64,000 bases of DNA from positions 806,001 to 870,000 of the forward strand of contig CAVWNC010000001.1 of NCBI GenBank assembly GCA_963756455.1, given 5' to 3'. Below are positions 18,664 to 26,081 of the stretch, piece after piece. Made by a program: the position numbers and the translations under genes. The notes under the pieces were generated by a model that had not been told where the DNA came from, ran no database searches, and saw only the letters and a program-made list of their open reading frames with translations. The stretch comes from DASQPA01 sp963756455. Its GTDB lineage: Bacteria; Acidobacteriota; Thermoanaerobaculia; Multivoradales; UBA5704. The first letter of the stretch is position 1. Every line of letters begins with the position of its first letter.

Positions 18664-19242
18664 ATGTTGGATCGCGCTGCTCGCACCACCGGTTGGGCCC
18701 TCCTCCTCGGCACCTTGACCGTCGCCTCGGCGGCCCTCGCTCAAGCCCCTGCAACTCCGGCCGCCCCGCCCGCCGCGGCACCCGCCGCTCCGGCGGCACC
18801 GGCGCCGAATCCCTGCGCGAAACCGGAGTACCACCAGTTCGACTTCTGGGTCGGCAACTGGGAGGTCAAGAATCCCAAGGGCGGGATCGAGGGCTACAAC
18901 AAGATCGACAGCATCCAGGGCGGCTGCTCGATCCAGGAGCACTGGGACAACAACGGCGAGACCGGCACCAGCTTGAACACCTACGATGCCGGCGCCCACA
19001 AGTGGCACCAGACCTGGGTCGACAACGCCGGGGGCCTCCTGGTGATGAACGGCGGCATGGTCGACGGCAAGATGGTGCTCTCCGGCGACCAGATCTCCAG
19101 CAAGGACCCCACGAAGACCCTCATCAACCGCATCACCTGGACCCCGATCGACGCCAACCACGTCCGCCAGTTCTGGGAGATCTCGCGGGACGGCGGGAAG
19201 ACCTGGGTCTCGAACTTCGACGGCCTCTACACCCGTAAGTAG
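18664..19242 (+). CDS. Exported DUF1579-like protein
   Basis: Protein of 192 aa with AAAAGGAGA just upstream. Residues 1-26 form a Sec signal peptide (LALAQA-type cleavage after ALAQA). An Ala/Pro-rich linker follows (about 27-48), then a compact domain beginning HQFDFWVGNWEV, the opening signature of DUF1579-like, lipocalin-shaped beta-barrel proteins. The fold suggests small-ligand binding in the periplasm, and no catalytic residues are evident. It follows the NRPS by 30 bases on the same strand and could be read through from it, but nothing shows that it acts in the pathway. Confidence 0.75.
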   Translation: MLDRAARTTGWALLLGTLTVASAALAQAPATPAAPPAAAPAAPAAPAPNPCAKPEYHQFDFWVGNWEVKNPKGGIEGYNKIDSIQGGCSIQEHWDNNGETGTSLNTYDAGAHKWHQTWVDNAGGLLVMNGGMVDGKMVLSGDQISSKDPTKTLINRITWTPIDANHVRQFWEISRDGGKTWVSNFDGLYTRK

Positions 19243-19273
19243 CGTGTCCCTCTAAGTCGCCCGGGAGAAGACG

Positions 19274-20581
19274 ATGCGAAAAAAGATCCTGGCGCTGGCC
19301 GTCCTCGCGGTCTCGATGCTGTTGGCGGTTTCCGGCTTCGCGGGCGCCGCAAACGCCGCCGGCGCCGCGGACACCCCCGATCCGGCGCTCGTCGCCCGGG
19401 CGCGAAAGATCCTCGACCGGGTGCCGCTCGTCGACGGGCACAACGACGTCCCCTGGCAGTACCGGGAGCGGGTCAAAAACCACCTCGACCAGATCGACCT
19501 CTCCCGGGACACGAGCGGCCTGACGCCCCCCATGCACACCGACGTCCCGCGCCTGCGCCGCGGCGGTCTCGGGGGGCAGTTCTGGTCGGTCTACATCCCG
19601 GTCGAGATCACCGGCCCCGCCGCGGTCGAGGCCGTCCTCACGCAGATGGACGTCGTCCGCCGCCTCGCCGTGCGCTATCCCGAGACCTTCGAGATGGCGA
19701 TGACCGCGGCGGATATCGAGCGCATCCACAAGGCCGGCCGCATCGCCTCCCTCCTCGGGATGGAGGGCGGGCACTCGATCGACAATTCGCTCGCCGCGCT
19801 GCGCCAGCTCTACCAGGCCGGCGCCCGCTACATGACGCTCACCCACAGCAAGAACACCGACTGGGCCGACTCGGCGACCGATGCTCCCAAGCATGGCGGC
19901 CTCACCCGCTTCGGCGAGGAGGTGGTCCGCGAGATGAACCGGCTGGGGATGCTGGTCGACCTCTCGCACGTGGCGCCCGAGACGATGAAGAAGGCGCTCT
20001 CGGTGACCGCCGCGCCGGTCCTCTTCTCGCACTCCTCGGCCCGCGCCCTGACCGATCATCCACGCAACGTCCCCGACGACGTCCTCTCCCTCCTCCCCAA
20101 GAACGGCGGGGTGGTGATGGTCTCCTTCGTCCCCACCTTCTCCTCGAACGAGGTCCGTCTCTGGAACGCCGCGAAGGACGGCGAGGAGGCGCGTTTGAAG
20201 GCGCTCCACCCCGAGGCGCCCGAGCGGGTGAAGAGCGAGCTTGCGGCCTGGGTCGCCGGCCACGCCGAGCCGCGGGCGACCCTCGCCCAGGTCGCCGACC
20301 ATATCGAGCACGTCCGCAAGGTAGCCGGGATCGACCACGTCGGCGTAGGCTCCGACTTCGACGGCATCACCAGCACTCCGCTGGGGCTCGAAGGGGTCTC
20401 CGAGTACCCCGTCCTCCTCGCCGAGCTGCTCCGTCGGGGCTGGACCGACGAGGAGGTCGGCAAGCTCGCGGGCCGGAACGTCCTCCGGGTCTTGGGCGAG
20501 GCCGAGCGGGTGGCGGCGCGGCTCCAGAAGGAGCGGCCGCCCTCCGACGCGCGGATCGAGGAGCTGGATGCGAAGCCGTAG
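19274..20581 (+). CDS. Exported membrane-dipeptidase family protein (peptidase M19)
   Basis: Protein of 435 aa with a Sec signal peptide (about 1-29). The M19 zinc ligands are recognisable: DGHNDVPW near residue 54 (His and Asp), the MEGGH glutamate near 160, LTHS near 194 and SHSSARALTDHPRN near 255, plus the late GVGSDFDG near 360. The family (renal dipeptidase) hydrolyses dipeptides, including D-amino-acid or dehydro-dipeptides. It would act in the periplasm or as a lipoprotein-like enzyme, but no lipobox Cys is seen. It lies 31 bases after the DUF1579-like gene, likely in the same transcript. Proximity to an NRPS invites a peptide-tailoring idea, but this family is common outside such clusters. 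Confidence 0.9.
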   Translation: MRKKILALAVLAVSMLLAVSGFAGAANAAGAADTPDPALVARARKILDRVPLVDGHNDVPWQYRERVKNHLDQIDLSRDTSGLTPPMHTDVPRLRRGGLGGQFWSVYIPVEITGPAAVEAVLTQMDVVRRLAVRYPETFEMAMTAADIERIHKAGRIASLLGMEGGHSIDNSLAALRQLYQAGARYMTLTHSKNTDWADSATDAPKHGGLTRFGEEVVREMNRLGMLVDLSHVAPETMKKALSVTAAPVLFSHSSARALTDHPRNVPDDVLSLLPKNGGVVMVSFVPTFSSNEVRLWNAAKDGEEARLKALHPEAPERVKSELAAWVAGHAEPRATLAQVADHIEHVRKVAGIDHVGVGSDFDGITSTPLGLEGVSEYPVLLAELLRRGWTDEEVGKLAGRNVLRVLGEAERVAARLQKERPPSDARIEELDAKP

Positions 20582-20594
20582 GTCGCGGGCCTAT

Positions 20595-20616
20595 GGGACC
20601 CGGCCCGACGGGTCCC
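20595..20616 (+). terminator. GC-rich hairpin after the M19 dipeptidase gene
   Basis: GGGACCC and GGGTCCC form a perfect 7-bp stem with an 8-base loop, 14 bases after the stop codon. There is no U tract. The flank ends in CCACGGATTC, resembling the CTACGGATTC flank of the hairpin at 22910, so it may be a REP-like element that doubles as a terminator. Confidence 0.5.
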
Positions 20617-20730
20617 CCCCCACGGATTCGACCTTGACGGCTCCCCCGTGATCCTCCATCAGCTATACTTCTCCGTATTCGATATGGAAGTCGGGTAGAC
20701 CGTAAGCGCACCGCGAGCCGCCGGCACGAT

Positions 20731-22518
20731 ATGACTCCCCGCCGAAGTCTCCTCCGTCGTATCAAGCTGCGGTACGTCCTGTTCATCGCCCTCCTGCTGT
20801 CCGGGATCATCCCCTTCACGCTCAGCAGCGTGGTCCTGATCGTCCGCGATCAGGAGGTTCTGGAGAACAAGGAGCGGGAATCCCTGATCTCGGACGCCGG
20901 GACCCTGTCGCGCGAGATCAACGCCTACCTGGTGGCGATCCACCATCAGCTCACCCAGCTGGGCGGGGGCCTCCTCCTGCCGCCCGGTCCCGCGGCGCCG
21001 GCCGATCGCCTGCACGAGGCCTGGGTGGGGGGATACCTGGGACAGTTCCAGCGCGAGAATCCGGACGTCTTTGCCCTCCGCGTCTTCGACCAGGAGGGAG
21101 CGGGGCTCTCCTCCGGCAATCTCCAGGGGCCGGCCGAGGCGGCGATGAACGCCGCCTTCGAGCAGGCGCGGCGCGAGCACACCGCCGCCTACCGGATGGT
21201 GGCGCTCGCCGGCCCTGTGACCGCCGCCGGCGGTTCCGGCAAGGGTGTGAGAGACCGGCCGCTCGCGGCCCTCGCCGTGCCGGTGACCGGCGCCTCTGGA
21301 GCGCAGCTCATCGTCCAGGCCCTGCTGCGCTTCCGACCGGTGGAGGAGGCTTTCGCCGGCACTCCGGGAGTGGGGGCGTTCCTCGTCGACCGCCAGGGCC
21401 ACCTCCTGTGGTCGAACGACGCCAACCCCGCCCTGGAGCAGGCGCTCCTCCGCTCGTACGTCGTGCGCTCCTTCGTCAAGCTGCCGATGAGCGCCACCTA
21501 CGAGTACAAGCCCGTCGTCGCCGGCAAAAGCCAGAAGATGCTCGCCCAGGTCTCGGCGGTCGCCGAGAGCGGCTGGGGGGTCATCGTCCAGAAGCCGCGG
21601 GCCGCCGCCTTCGCCGTCGTCGACCGCATGTTCTTCAATTCCCTCCTCTCGACGCTCCTCCTGGTCGTCCTCGCCTTCATCTTCGCCGTCCTCGCCGCCC
21701 GGTTGGTGAGCCAGCCGATCCAGCGCCTCGCCGAGACCAGCCACGAGATCGCCGCCGGCAACTTCAGCCGCCGGGTCGAGGTCGCCGGGCTAGGCTCGGA
21801 GCTTGCAGAGCTGGCAGAGGACTGGAATCGGATGAGCCTGCACTTGGAAAGTCACGTCCAGCAGTTGCGGCAAGCGGCCCAGGCCAACCGGGAGCTCTTC
21901 ATCGGCTCGCTCCGCGCCTTCGTCGCCGCGGTCGACGCCAAGGACCCCTACACCCGCGGCCACTCCGAACGGGTGGCGGCGGTCTCACGGACGATCGCCC
22001 GCCAGCTCACCCTCCCCGAGGAGCTGCAGCACAAGGTGTGGATCGGCGCTCTCCTCCACGACGTGGGGAAGATCGGAGTCGAGGATCTGATCTTGAAGAA
22101 GACCGGCGTCTTGACCCCCGAGGAGTACGAGCAGATGAAGCTCCACACCGTCATGGGGGCGGACATCCTGTCGCGGATCGAGCAGCTCAAGGAGATGGTC
22201 CCGGCCGTCCGCTGGCACCACGAGAGCTGGAACGGCCGCGGCTACCCCGACGGCTTGAAAGGCGAGCAGATCCCGCTGATGGCGCGGATCGTCGCCGTCG
22301 CCGACTGTTTCGACGCCATCACCACCAACCGCCCCTACCAGCAGGCCTACAGCCTGCAGTTCGCGGTCGAGACGATCACCAAGCTGACCGGCAGCCGCTT
22401 CGACGCCAAGGTCGTCACCGCCTTCCTCCGCGCCTACGAGGGCGGGGAGATCCGCGCCGGCGCCAACCGGCCGGTGCGCGAAGGGACGATCGTCGAGGCG
22501 CGGGCGGCCTCCCGCTAG
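20731..22518 (+). CDS. Membrane HD-GYP cyclic-di-GMP phosphodiesterase with HAMP
   Basis: Protein of 595 aa. TM1 about 14-36 (YVLFIALLLSGIIPFTLSSV), a periplasmic sensor of about 260 residues, TM2 about 303-327, then HAMP (QPIQRLAETSHEIAAGNFS) and HD-GYP (about 395-590). Metal and signature residues are intact: HSERVAAVS, LLHDVGKIG near 441, the HH of WHHESWNGRGYPDG near 497, and VADCFDA. It should hydrolyse c-di-GMP in response to a periplasmic signal. Twenty bases downstream is a Roadblock/LC7-like gene, a plausible partner. A TATACT at 20664-20669 may be the promoter -10, although no -35 is correctly spaced. Confidence 0.92.
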   Translation: MTPRRSLLRRIKLRYVLFIALLLSGIIPFTLSSVVLIVRDQEVLENKERESLISDAGTLSREINAYLVAIHHQLTQLGGGLLLPPGPAAPADRLHEAWVGGYLGQFQRENPDVFALRVFDQEGAGLSSGNLQGPAEAAMNAAFEQARREHTAAYRMVALAGPVTAAGGSGKGVRDRPLAALAVPVTGASGAQLIVQALLRFRPVEEAFAGTPGVGAFLVDRQGHLLWSNDANPALEQALLRSYVVRSFVKLPMSATYEYKPVVAGKSQKMLAQVSAVAESGWGVIVQKPRAAAFAVVDRMFFNSLLSTLLLVVLAFIFAVLAARLVSQPIQRLAETSHEIAAGNFSRRVEVAGLGSELAELAEDWNRMSLHLESHVQQLRQAAQANRELFIGSLRAFVAAVDAKDPYTRGHSERVAAVSRTIARQLTLPEELQHKVWIGALLHDVGKIGVEDLILKKTGVLTPEEYEQMKLHTVMGADILSRIEQLKEMVPAVRWHHESWNGRGYPDGLKGEQIPLMARIVAVADCFDAITTNRPYQQAYSLQFAVETITKLTGSRFDAKVVTAFLRAYEGGEIRAGANRPVREGTIVEARAASR

Positions 22519-22538
22519 CCCGCCCCGGCGCCCCGGCG

Positions 22539-22901
22539 ATGGCCTTCGAATTCATTCTCGCCAACCTCCTCGCCAACAACGAGCGGGCGGTCGGAGTCCT
22601 CTTCCTGGATGGCACGGGGGAGACCGTGGATCTCGCCTGCTCGGAGTTCACCCCCTACCAGATGCGGGTCGTCGGCGCCTACTTAGGGATCTACCTGCGC
22701 CGCCTGGACAAGATCTTGACCAGCAACGATCTCGGCGCGACGCGGATGATCCACATCGAGAAGCAGTCGATCCACATCTACGCCATGCCGCTCCTCGACG
22801 GCTACTACCTGGGGCTCGTCCAGCGCCAGCCCGCCCTGGTCGCCCGGGCGCGGCAGACTCTGGAGCAGGCGGTCGAGCAGCTGAAGGTCGAGCTGTTCTA
22901 G
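22539..22901 (+). CDS. Roadblock/LC7-like small protein
   Basis: Protein of 120 aa with the alpha-beta layout of MglB/Roadblock proteins: an N-terminal helix, a VGVLFLDGTGETVDLACSE hairpin, a long helix (YQMRVVGAYLGIYLRRL), then strands MIHIEKQSIHIYAMPLLDGYYLGLV and a C-terminal helix. Such proteins bind small Ras-like GTPases or dimerise as scaffolds. There is no GTPase nearby. It starts 20 bases after the HD-GYP stop and is likely translated from the same mRNA, so it may tune or localise the phosphodiesterase (inference). Confidence 0.78.
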   Translation: MAFEFILANLLANNERAVGVLFLDGTGETVDLACSEFTPYQMRVVGAYLGIYLRRLDKILTSNDLGATRMIHIEKQSIHIYAMPLLDGYYLGLVQRQPALVARARQTLEQAVEQLKVELF

Positions 22902-22909
22902 GCAGGCCC

Positions 22910-22929
22910 GGGCACAGGGGGGGGTGCCC
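22910..22929. terminator. Hairpin between convergent genes
   Basis: GGGCAC and GTGCCC pair around a G-rich loop in the 36-base gap between the Roadblock gene and the stop of aat. It is followed by CCTACGGATTC. It could terminate both transcripts, and it resembles the widespread ...GCCCCTACGG... intergenic repeat also seen at 23756. Confidence 0.5.
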
Positions 22930-22937
22930 CTACGGAT

Positions 22938-23693
22938 TCAGGAGCGGAGCGCCGCCGCCGCCTCCTGCGGCCCGATCTCGAAGGTCCACGGTCCCCTGCG
23001 GGTCGGTGCCGTGAGCGCCTTTTTCAATCGCTTCAGAAATCGGGAGCGCGGCCAGTCGACCGCGCCGAAGCGGGCCAGGTGCTCGGTGTAGCTCTGGCAG
23101 TCGACGAGCTCAAAATTCCAGCTCCGCAGGTTGGCGAGGAGGGTGGCGAAGGCGACCTTCGAGGCGTCGGGGACGTCCGCGAACATCGATTCGCCGAAAA
23201 AGATCGCGCCGAGCGAGATGCCGTAGAGCCCGCCCACCAGCCGCCCGTCCTGCCAGGCCTCGATCGAGTGGGCGAGCCCCTGGCGGTGGAGCTCGGTGTA
23301 GCCGGCGATCATGGCGGGGGTGATCCAGGTGCCGTCCTGGCCCGGACGGTAGGCGGCGGCGCAACCTTCCATCACCTGGGAGAAGGCGGTGTCGGCCCGC
23401 ACCCCGAAGGTGCCGCGCCGCATCGTCTTCCGGAGCGAACGGTGGAGGTGGGCCTCGGCCAAGGGGAGCACGAAGCGCGGATCGGGACAGAACCAGAGGA
23501 GGGGGAAGCCCTCGTGGGGCCAGGGGAAGATCCCCTGGCTGTAGGCGGCCACGAGGGTCTCGGCGTCGGGCCGGCCGCCGATGGCCAAGACCCCCTCCTC
23601 GTTGGCCGAGGTGGGGGGCGGGAAGACGACCCGGGGATGCCCCTGGCGGCGTTCGCTGCCGCCACGGGCGCTGAAACGGGAGCGGAGGCCCAT
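22938..23693 (-). CDS. aat: Leucyl/phenylalanyl-tRNA-protein transferase
   Basis: Enzyme of 251 aa from the ATG at 23693 that transfers Leu or Phe from tRNA to N-terminal Arg/Lys of proteins, marking them for ClpS/ClpAP (N-end rule). Family motifs: FPPPTSANEEGVLAIGG, YSQGIFPWPHEGFPLLWF, DPRFVL, then GTWITPAMIAGYTELHRQGLAHSIEAW (in segments), GGLYGISLGAIFFGESMF and LVDCQ near the end. Length is normal. The frame stays open upstream of 23693 into non-homologous sequence, so I take the first ATG before the conserved block. The ribosome site is weak. Confidence 0.93.
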   Translation of the reverse strand: MGLRSRFSARGGSERRQGHPRVVFPPPTSANEEGVLAIGGRPDAETLVAAYSQGIFPWPHEGFPLLWFCPDPRFVLPLAEAHLHRSLRKTMRRGTFGVRADTAFSQVMEGCAAAYRPGQDGTWITPAMIAGYTELHRQGLAHSIEAWQDGRLVGGLYGISLGAIFFGESMFADVPDASKVAFATLLANLRSWNFELVDCQSYTEHLARFGAVDWPRSRFLKRLKKALTAPTRRGPWTFEIGPQEAAAALRS

Positions 23694-23755
23694 CGGCAGA
23701 CAGCTTAACCCCAGACCCGGTCTCCGTACTACAATCCGCCGACCCCGTACGGGAA

Positions 23756-23776
23756 GGGCGGCCACGGGGGCCGCCC
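23756..23776. repeat. REP-like intergenic palindrome
   Basis: GGGCGGCC - ACGG - GGGCCGCCC forms a near-perfect hairpin flanked by CTACGG. From memory, this GTAGGGGCGGCCCCCGTGG-type palindrome is scattered in intergenic regions of many bacterial genomes. It lies in the divergent gap between aat and the DUF3187 gene. Confidence 0.6.
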
Positions 23777-23810
23777 CTACGGCCTGAAGTCGAGCGGGGG
23801 AGAGGAGAGC

Positions 23811-24977
23811 ATGGCGCAGAGCAGGTCGGGAAGGGAGATTCTCCGGCGGAGCCGTCTCAGGAGCCGGGCGTTCGTAGGGGGCACGATCCTGGGCTGGGCG
23901 CTGCTGGCGGCGGGGGTTGCTCATGCCGCAGACCCCGTCGACGACACCGCCCTGGAGATCCCCGGCTCGCCGCAGGCGGGACCGATCGGGACGAGCGGGC
24001 ACTTCCTGCTCGCCGAGGGCTATCTGGTGGTCGTCCCGACCTCTCCGGCCGTGCTCCCCGCGGGGGGCGCCGCGCTCGAGGTGCAGCAGTCGTTCTCCAA
24101 CACCTTCTCGCTCTCCGATTCGTTTCTTCCCTTGGTCGACGACCCCAAGCGCGGCAGCCGCATCACCCCGCAGCAGATCGTCGCCGGCGCTCCGCGGAGC
24201 AGCCGGGGCCTCGACTACCTTTTGGACGGCGAGGTGGCGCGGACCGACCTTTCGCTCCGTCGCGGCATCGGCTACGGCGTCGAGCTCTCGGCGGACCTCC
24301 CCGTCCTCCACGTGGGCGGCGGCTTTTTAGACGGCTTCATCGAGGGCTTCCACAAGGCGTTCTCGATCAAAAGGAGCGACCGCTTCTCCGCCGAGCGCAA
24401 CCGCTACCTGGTCTATCTGCACTCCGGGGACCGGACGGTCGTGCGCACCGTCGATCCCGGCTGGGCGCTGGGCGACCTGGTTTTGGGGGCGAAGAAGAGC
24501 CTGCCGGAAAAGCCCGCCGGCTTCGACCTCGCGGTCGAGGGGCTCCTCAAGCTTCCCACCGGCGACCGCCAGAGCCTCGCGAGCTCAGGGAGCGCCGACT
24601 TCGGGGTCCAGCTCCTGGGCTCCCGCGACTTCACCCGCGCCCGGCTCTACGTCAACCTCGCGGCGGTCCGCGAGGGGAGCTGGAGCGAGCTGGGGGCGGA
24701 CGCCGCGACGGTTTTGACCGCGAGCGCCGGCTACGAGCACCGCTTCTTCCGCCGCTCGGCGATCGTCGTCGAGATGGCCGTCTCGGAAAGTCCCCTGAAA
24801 GGCTTCCACAGCGCCCAGCTCGCCGAGAAGACCTACATCGCGACCCTCGCCTGGAAGCAGGCCTTGACGCCGACCCGGAGCGTCTACTTCTCCTTCAACG
24901 AAAACCTCTTCAGCTTCGACGACACCCCCGACTTCGGCTTTTCCGTGGGCTTCGTGGAGCGGCTGGGGACCCGCTAG
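23811..24977 (+). CDS. DUF3187 family outer-membrane protein
   Basis: Protein of 388 aa with an N-terminal signal peptide (about 1-41, ending AGVAHA). The rest is amphipathic beta-strand-rich sequence typical of outer-membrane barrels: LEVQQSFSNTFSLSD, RRGIGYGVELSADLPVLHVGGGF (in parts), FDLAVEGLLKLPTGD, and a closing GFSVGFVERLGTR strand that ends near the C-terminus. Family membership is from memory of the DUF3187 pattern. The function is unknown, and the family is thought to be surface-located. It stands alone as a divergent gene from aat. Confidence 0.8.
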   Translation: MAQSRSGREILRRSRLRSRAFVGGTILGWALLAAGVAHAADPVDDTALEIPGSPQAGPIGTSGHFLLAEGYLVVVPTSPAVLPAGGAALEVQQSFSNTFSLSDSFLPLVDDPKRGSRITPQQIVAGAPRSSRGLDYLLDGEVARTDLSLRRGIGYGVELSADLPVLHVGGGFLDGFIEGFHKAFSIKRSDRFSAERNRYLVYLHSGDRTVVRTVDPGWALGDLVLGAKKSLPEKPAGFDLAVEGLLKLPTGDRQSLASSGSADFGVQLLGSRDFTRARLYVNLAAVREGSWSELGADAATVLTASAGYEHRFFRRSAIVVEMAVSESPLKGFHSAQLAEKTYIATLAWKQALTPTRSVYFSFNENLFSFDDTPDFGFSVGFVERLGTR

Positions 24978-25008
24978 GGCTCCGGCGCCTGGGTCGAGCC
25001 GAAGGGGA

Positions 25009-25109
25009 CTGCGCTCGATCTCGAACTCCTGCCCGGGCTCGATGCCGTCTTGTCGGCGGAGCTCTGCCGGGATCACGATTCGGCCCTTGGTGGAGATCGC
25101 AGACTTCAT
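25009..25109 (-). pseudogene. Truncated AbrB/MazE-type antitoxin gene
   Basis: From the ATG at 25109 the frame reads MKSAISTKGRIVIPAELR, a textbook AbrB beginning, and continues to …GQEFEIER, about 33 residues. After that the frame runs without homology into the antisense of the DUF3187 3' end. A complete antitoxin would be 75-90 residues, so the 3' half appears to be deleted. No toxin gene is adjacent. I see this as a toxin-antitoxin remnant. Confidence 0.65.
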
Positions 25110-25232
25110 GAAGGTAACATAGCGTCTTACGAAGGCTGGGCCAAGACTCCGCAAGTCTGCGAGCCGATCTTTCGGGAGGTCGGGCTCCGGCGAGCCTTGA
25201 CATCCCCTCACCGTCCACCCCAGTCTTCCCCC

Positions 25233-25979
25233 ATGAACCGAGTCCTCCTCATCACCGGAGCCAGCCGAGGCATCGGCGCGGCGACCGCTCTCCTGGCAGG
25301 GGAGCGGGGGTACGCCGTCGCCGTCAACTACCGGGAGAACCGGGCGGCGGCGGAGACGGTCGTCGCGGCCATCGAGGCGGCCGGGTCGCGGGCCGTCGCC
25401 ATCGCCGCGGACGTGGCGGTCGAGGCGGACGTGGTGCGCCTGTTTGCGACCGTCGACGCCGAGCTCGGTCCCCTCTCCGCCATGGTCAACAACGCCGGCA
25501 TCCTGGAACGGCAGATGCGGGTCGAGGCGATGGACGCGGCGCGGCTCTCCCGCATGTTCGCCACCAATGTCACCGGCTCCTTCCTCTGCGCCCGGGAGGC
25601 GGTGCGGCGGATGTCCACCCGGCACGGGGGGAGCGGCGGGGCGATCGTCAACGTGTCCTCGGGGGCGGCCCGGCTCGGCTCCCCCGGCGAGTACGTCGAT
25701 TACGCGGCCTCCAAGGGCGCCATCGACACCCTCACTCTCGGCCTGGCCCGCGAGGTGGCGGAGGAGGGCATCCGGGTCAACGGCGTGCGGCCGGGGTTCA
25801 TCTACACCGAGATCCACGCGAGCGGCGGCGAGCCGGGGCGCGTCGACCGGGTGAAGGATCTCGTCCCCATGAAACGGGGCGGCCAGGCGATCGAGGTCGC
25901 CCGCGCGATCCTCTGGCTCCTCTCCGACGAAGCCTCCTTCACGACCGGCGCCACGCTCGACGTCACCGGCGGCAAGTAA
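25233..25979 (+). CDS. Short-chain dehydrogenase/reductase (FabG-like)
   Basis: Cytoplasmic NAD(P)-dependent oxidoreductase of 248 aa. TGASRGIG (residues 8-15) binds the cofactor, NNAG is near 88, the catalytic Ser is in VNVSSGAARLG, and YAASK is near 155-159. A C-terminal GATLDVTGG closes the fold. Arg after Ser in the cofactor loop (SRG) and NYRENR suggest NADPH. It resembles glucose-1-dehydrogenase/FabG-type SDRs, and the substrate cannot be told. The frame is open upstream, but the ATG at 25233 begins the Rossmann strand directly. It is convergent with the next gene across a strong hairpin. Confidence 0.9.
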   Translation: MNRVLLITGASRGIGAATALLAGERGYAVAVNYRENRAAAETVVAAIEAAGSRAVAIAADVAVEADVVRLFATVDAELGPLSAMVNNAGILERQMRVEAMDAARLSRMFATNVTGSFLCAREAVRRMSTRHGGSGGAIVNVSSGAARLGSPGEYVDYAASKGAIDTLTLGLAREVAEEGIRVNGVRPGFIYTEIHASGGEPGRVDRVKDLVPMKRGGQAIEVARAILWLLSDEASFTTGATLDVTGGK

Positions 25980-26035
25980 CGGCGCCTTAAGATGTTGCAT
26001 CTCCGGCGCGGAAGCGGGCGGAGCGGCCGAGGAGA

Positions 26036-26066
26036 GCCCCGCCGGCGCCTCTCGCGCCGGCGGGGC
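26036..26066. terminator. Strong bidirectional hairpin
   Basis: GCCCCGCCGGCGC and GCGCCGGCGGGGC form a perfect 13-bp stem with a 5-base loop (CTCTC), located between the convergent SDR gene and the heme-motif protein gene. No U tract follows on either strand, so termination efficiency is uncertain. Confidence 0.7.
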
Positions 26067-26081
26067 GGCTGCGGCAGGAAG

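Noticed and set aside
20634..20669. Promoter TTGACG - TATACT before the HD-GYP gene
   Set aside because: The spacer is 24 bases, too long for a sigma-70 promoter. Only the TATACT may be meaningful.
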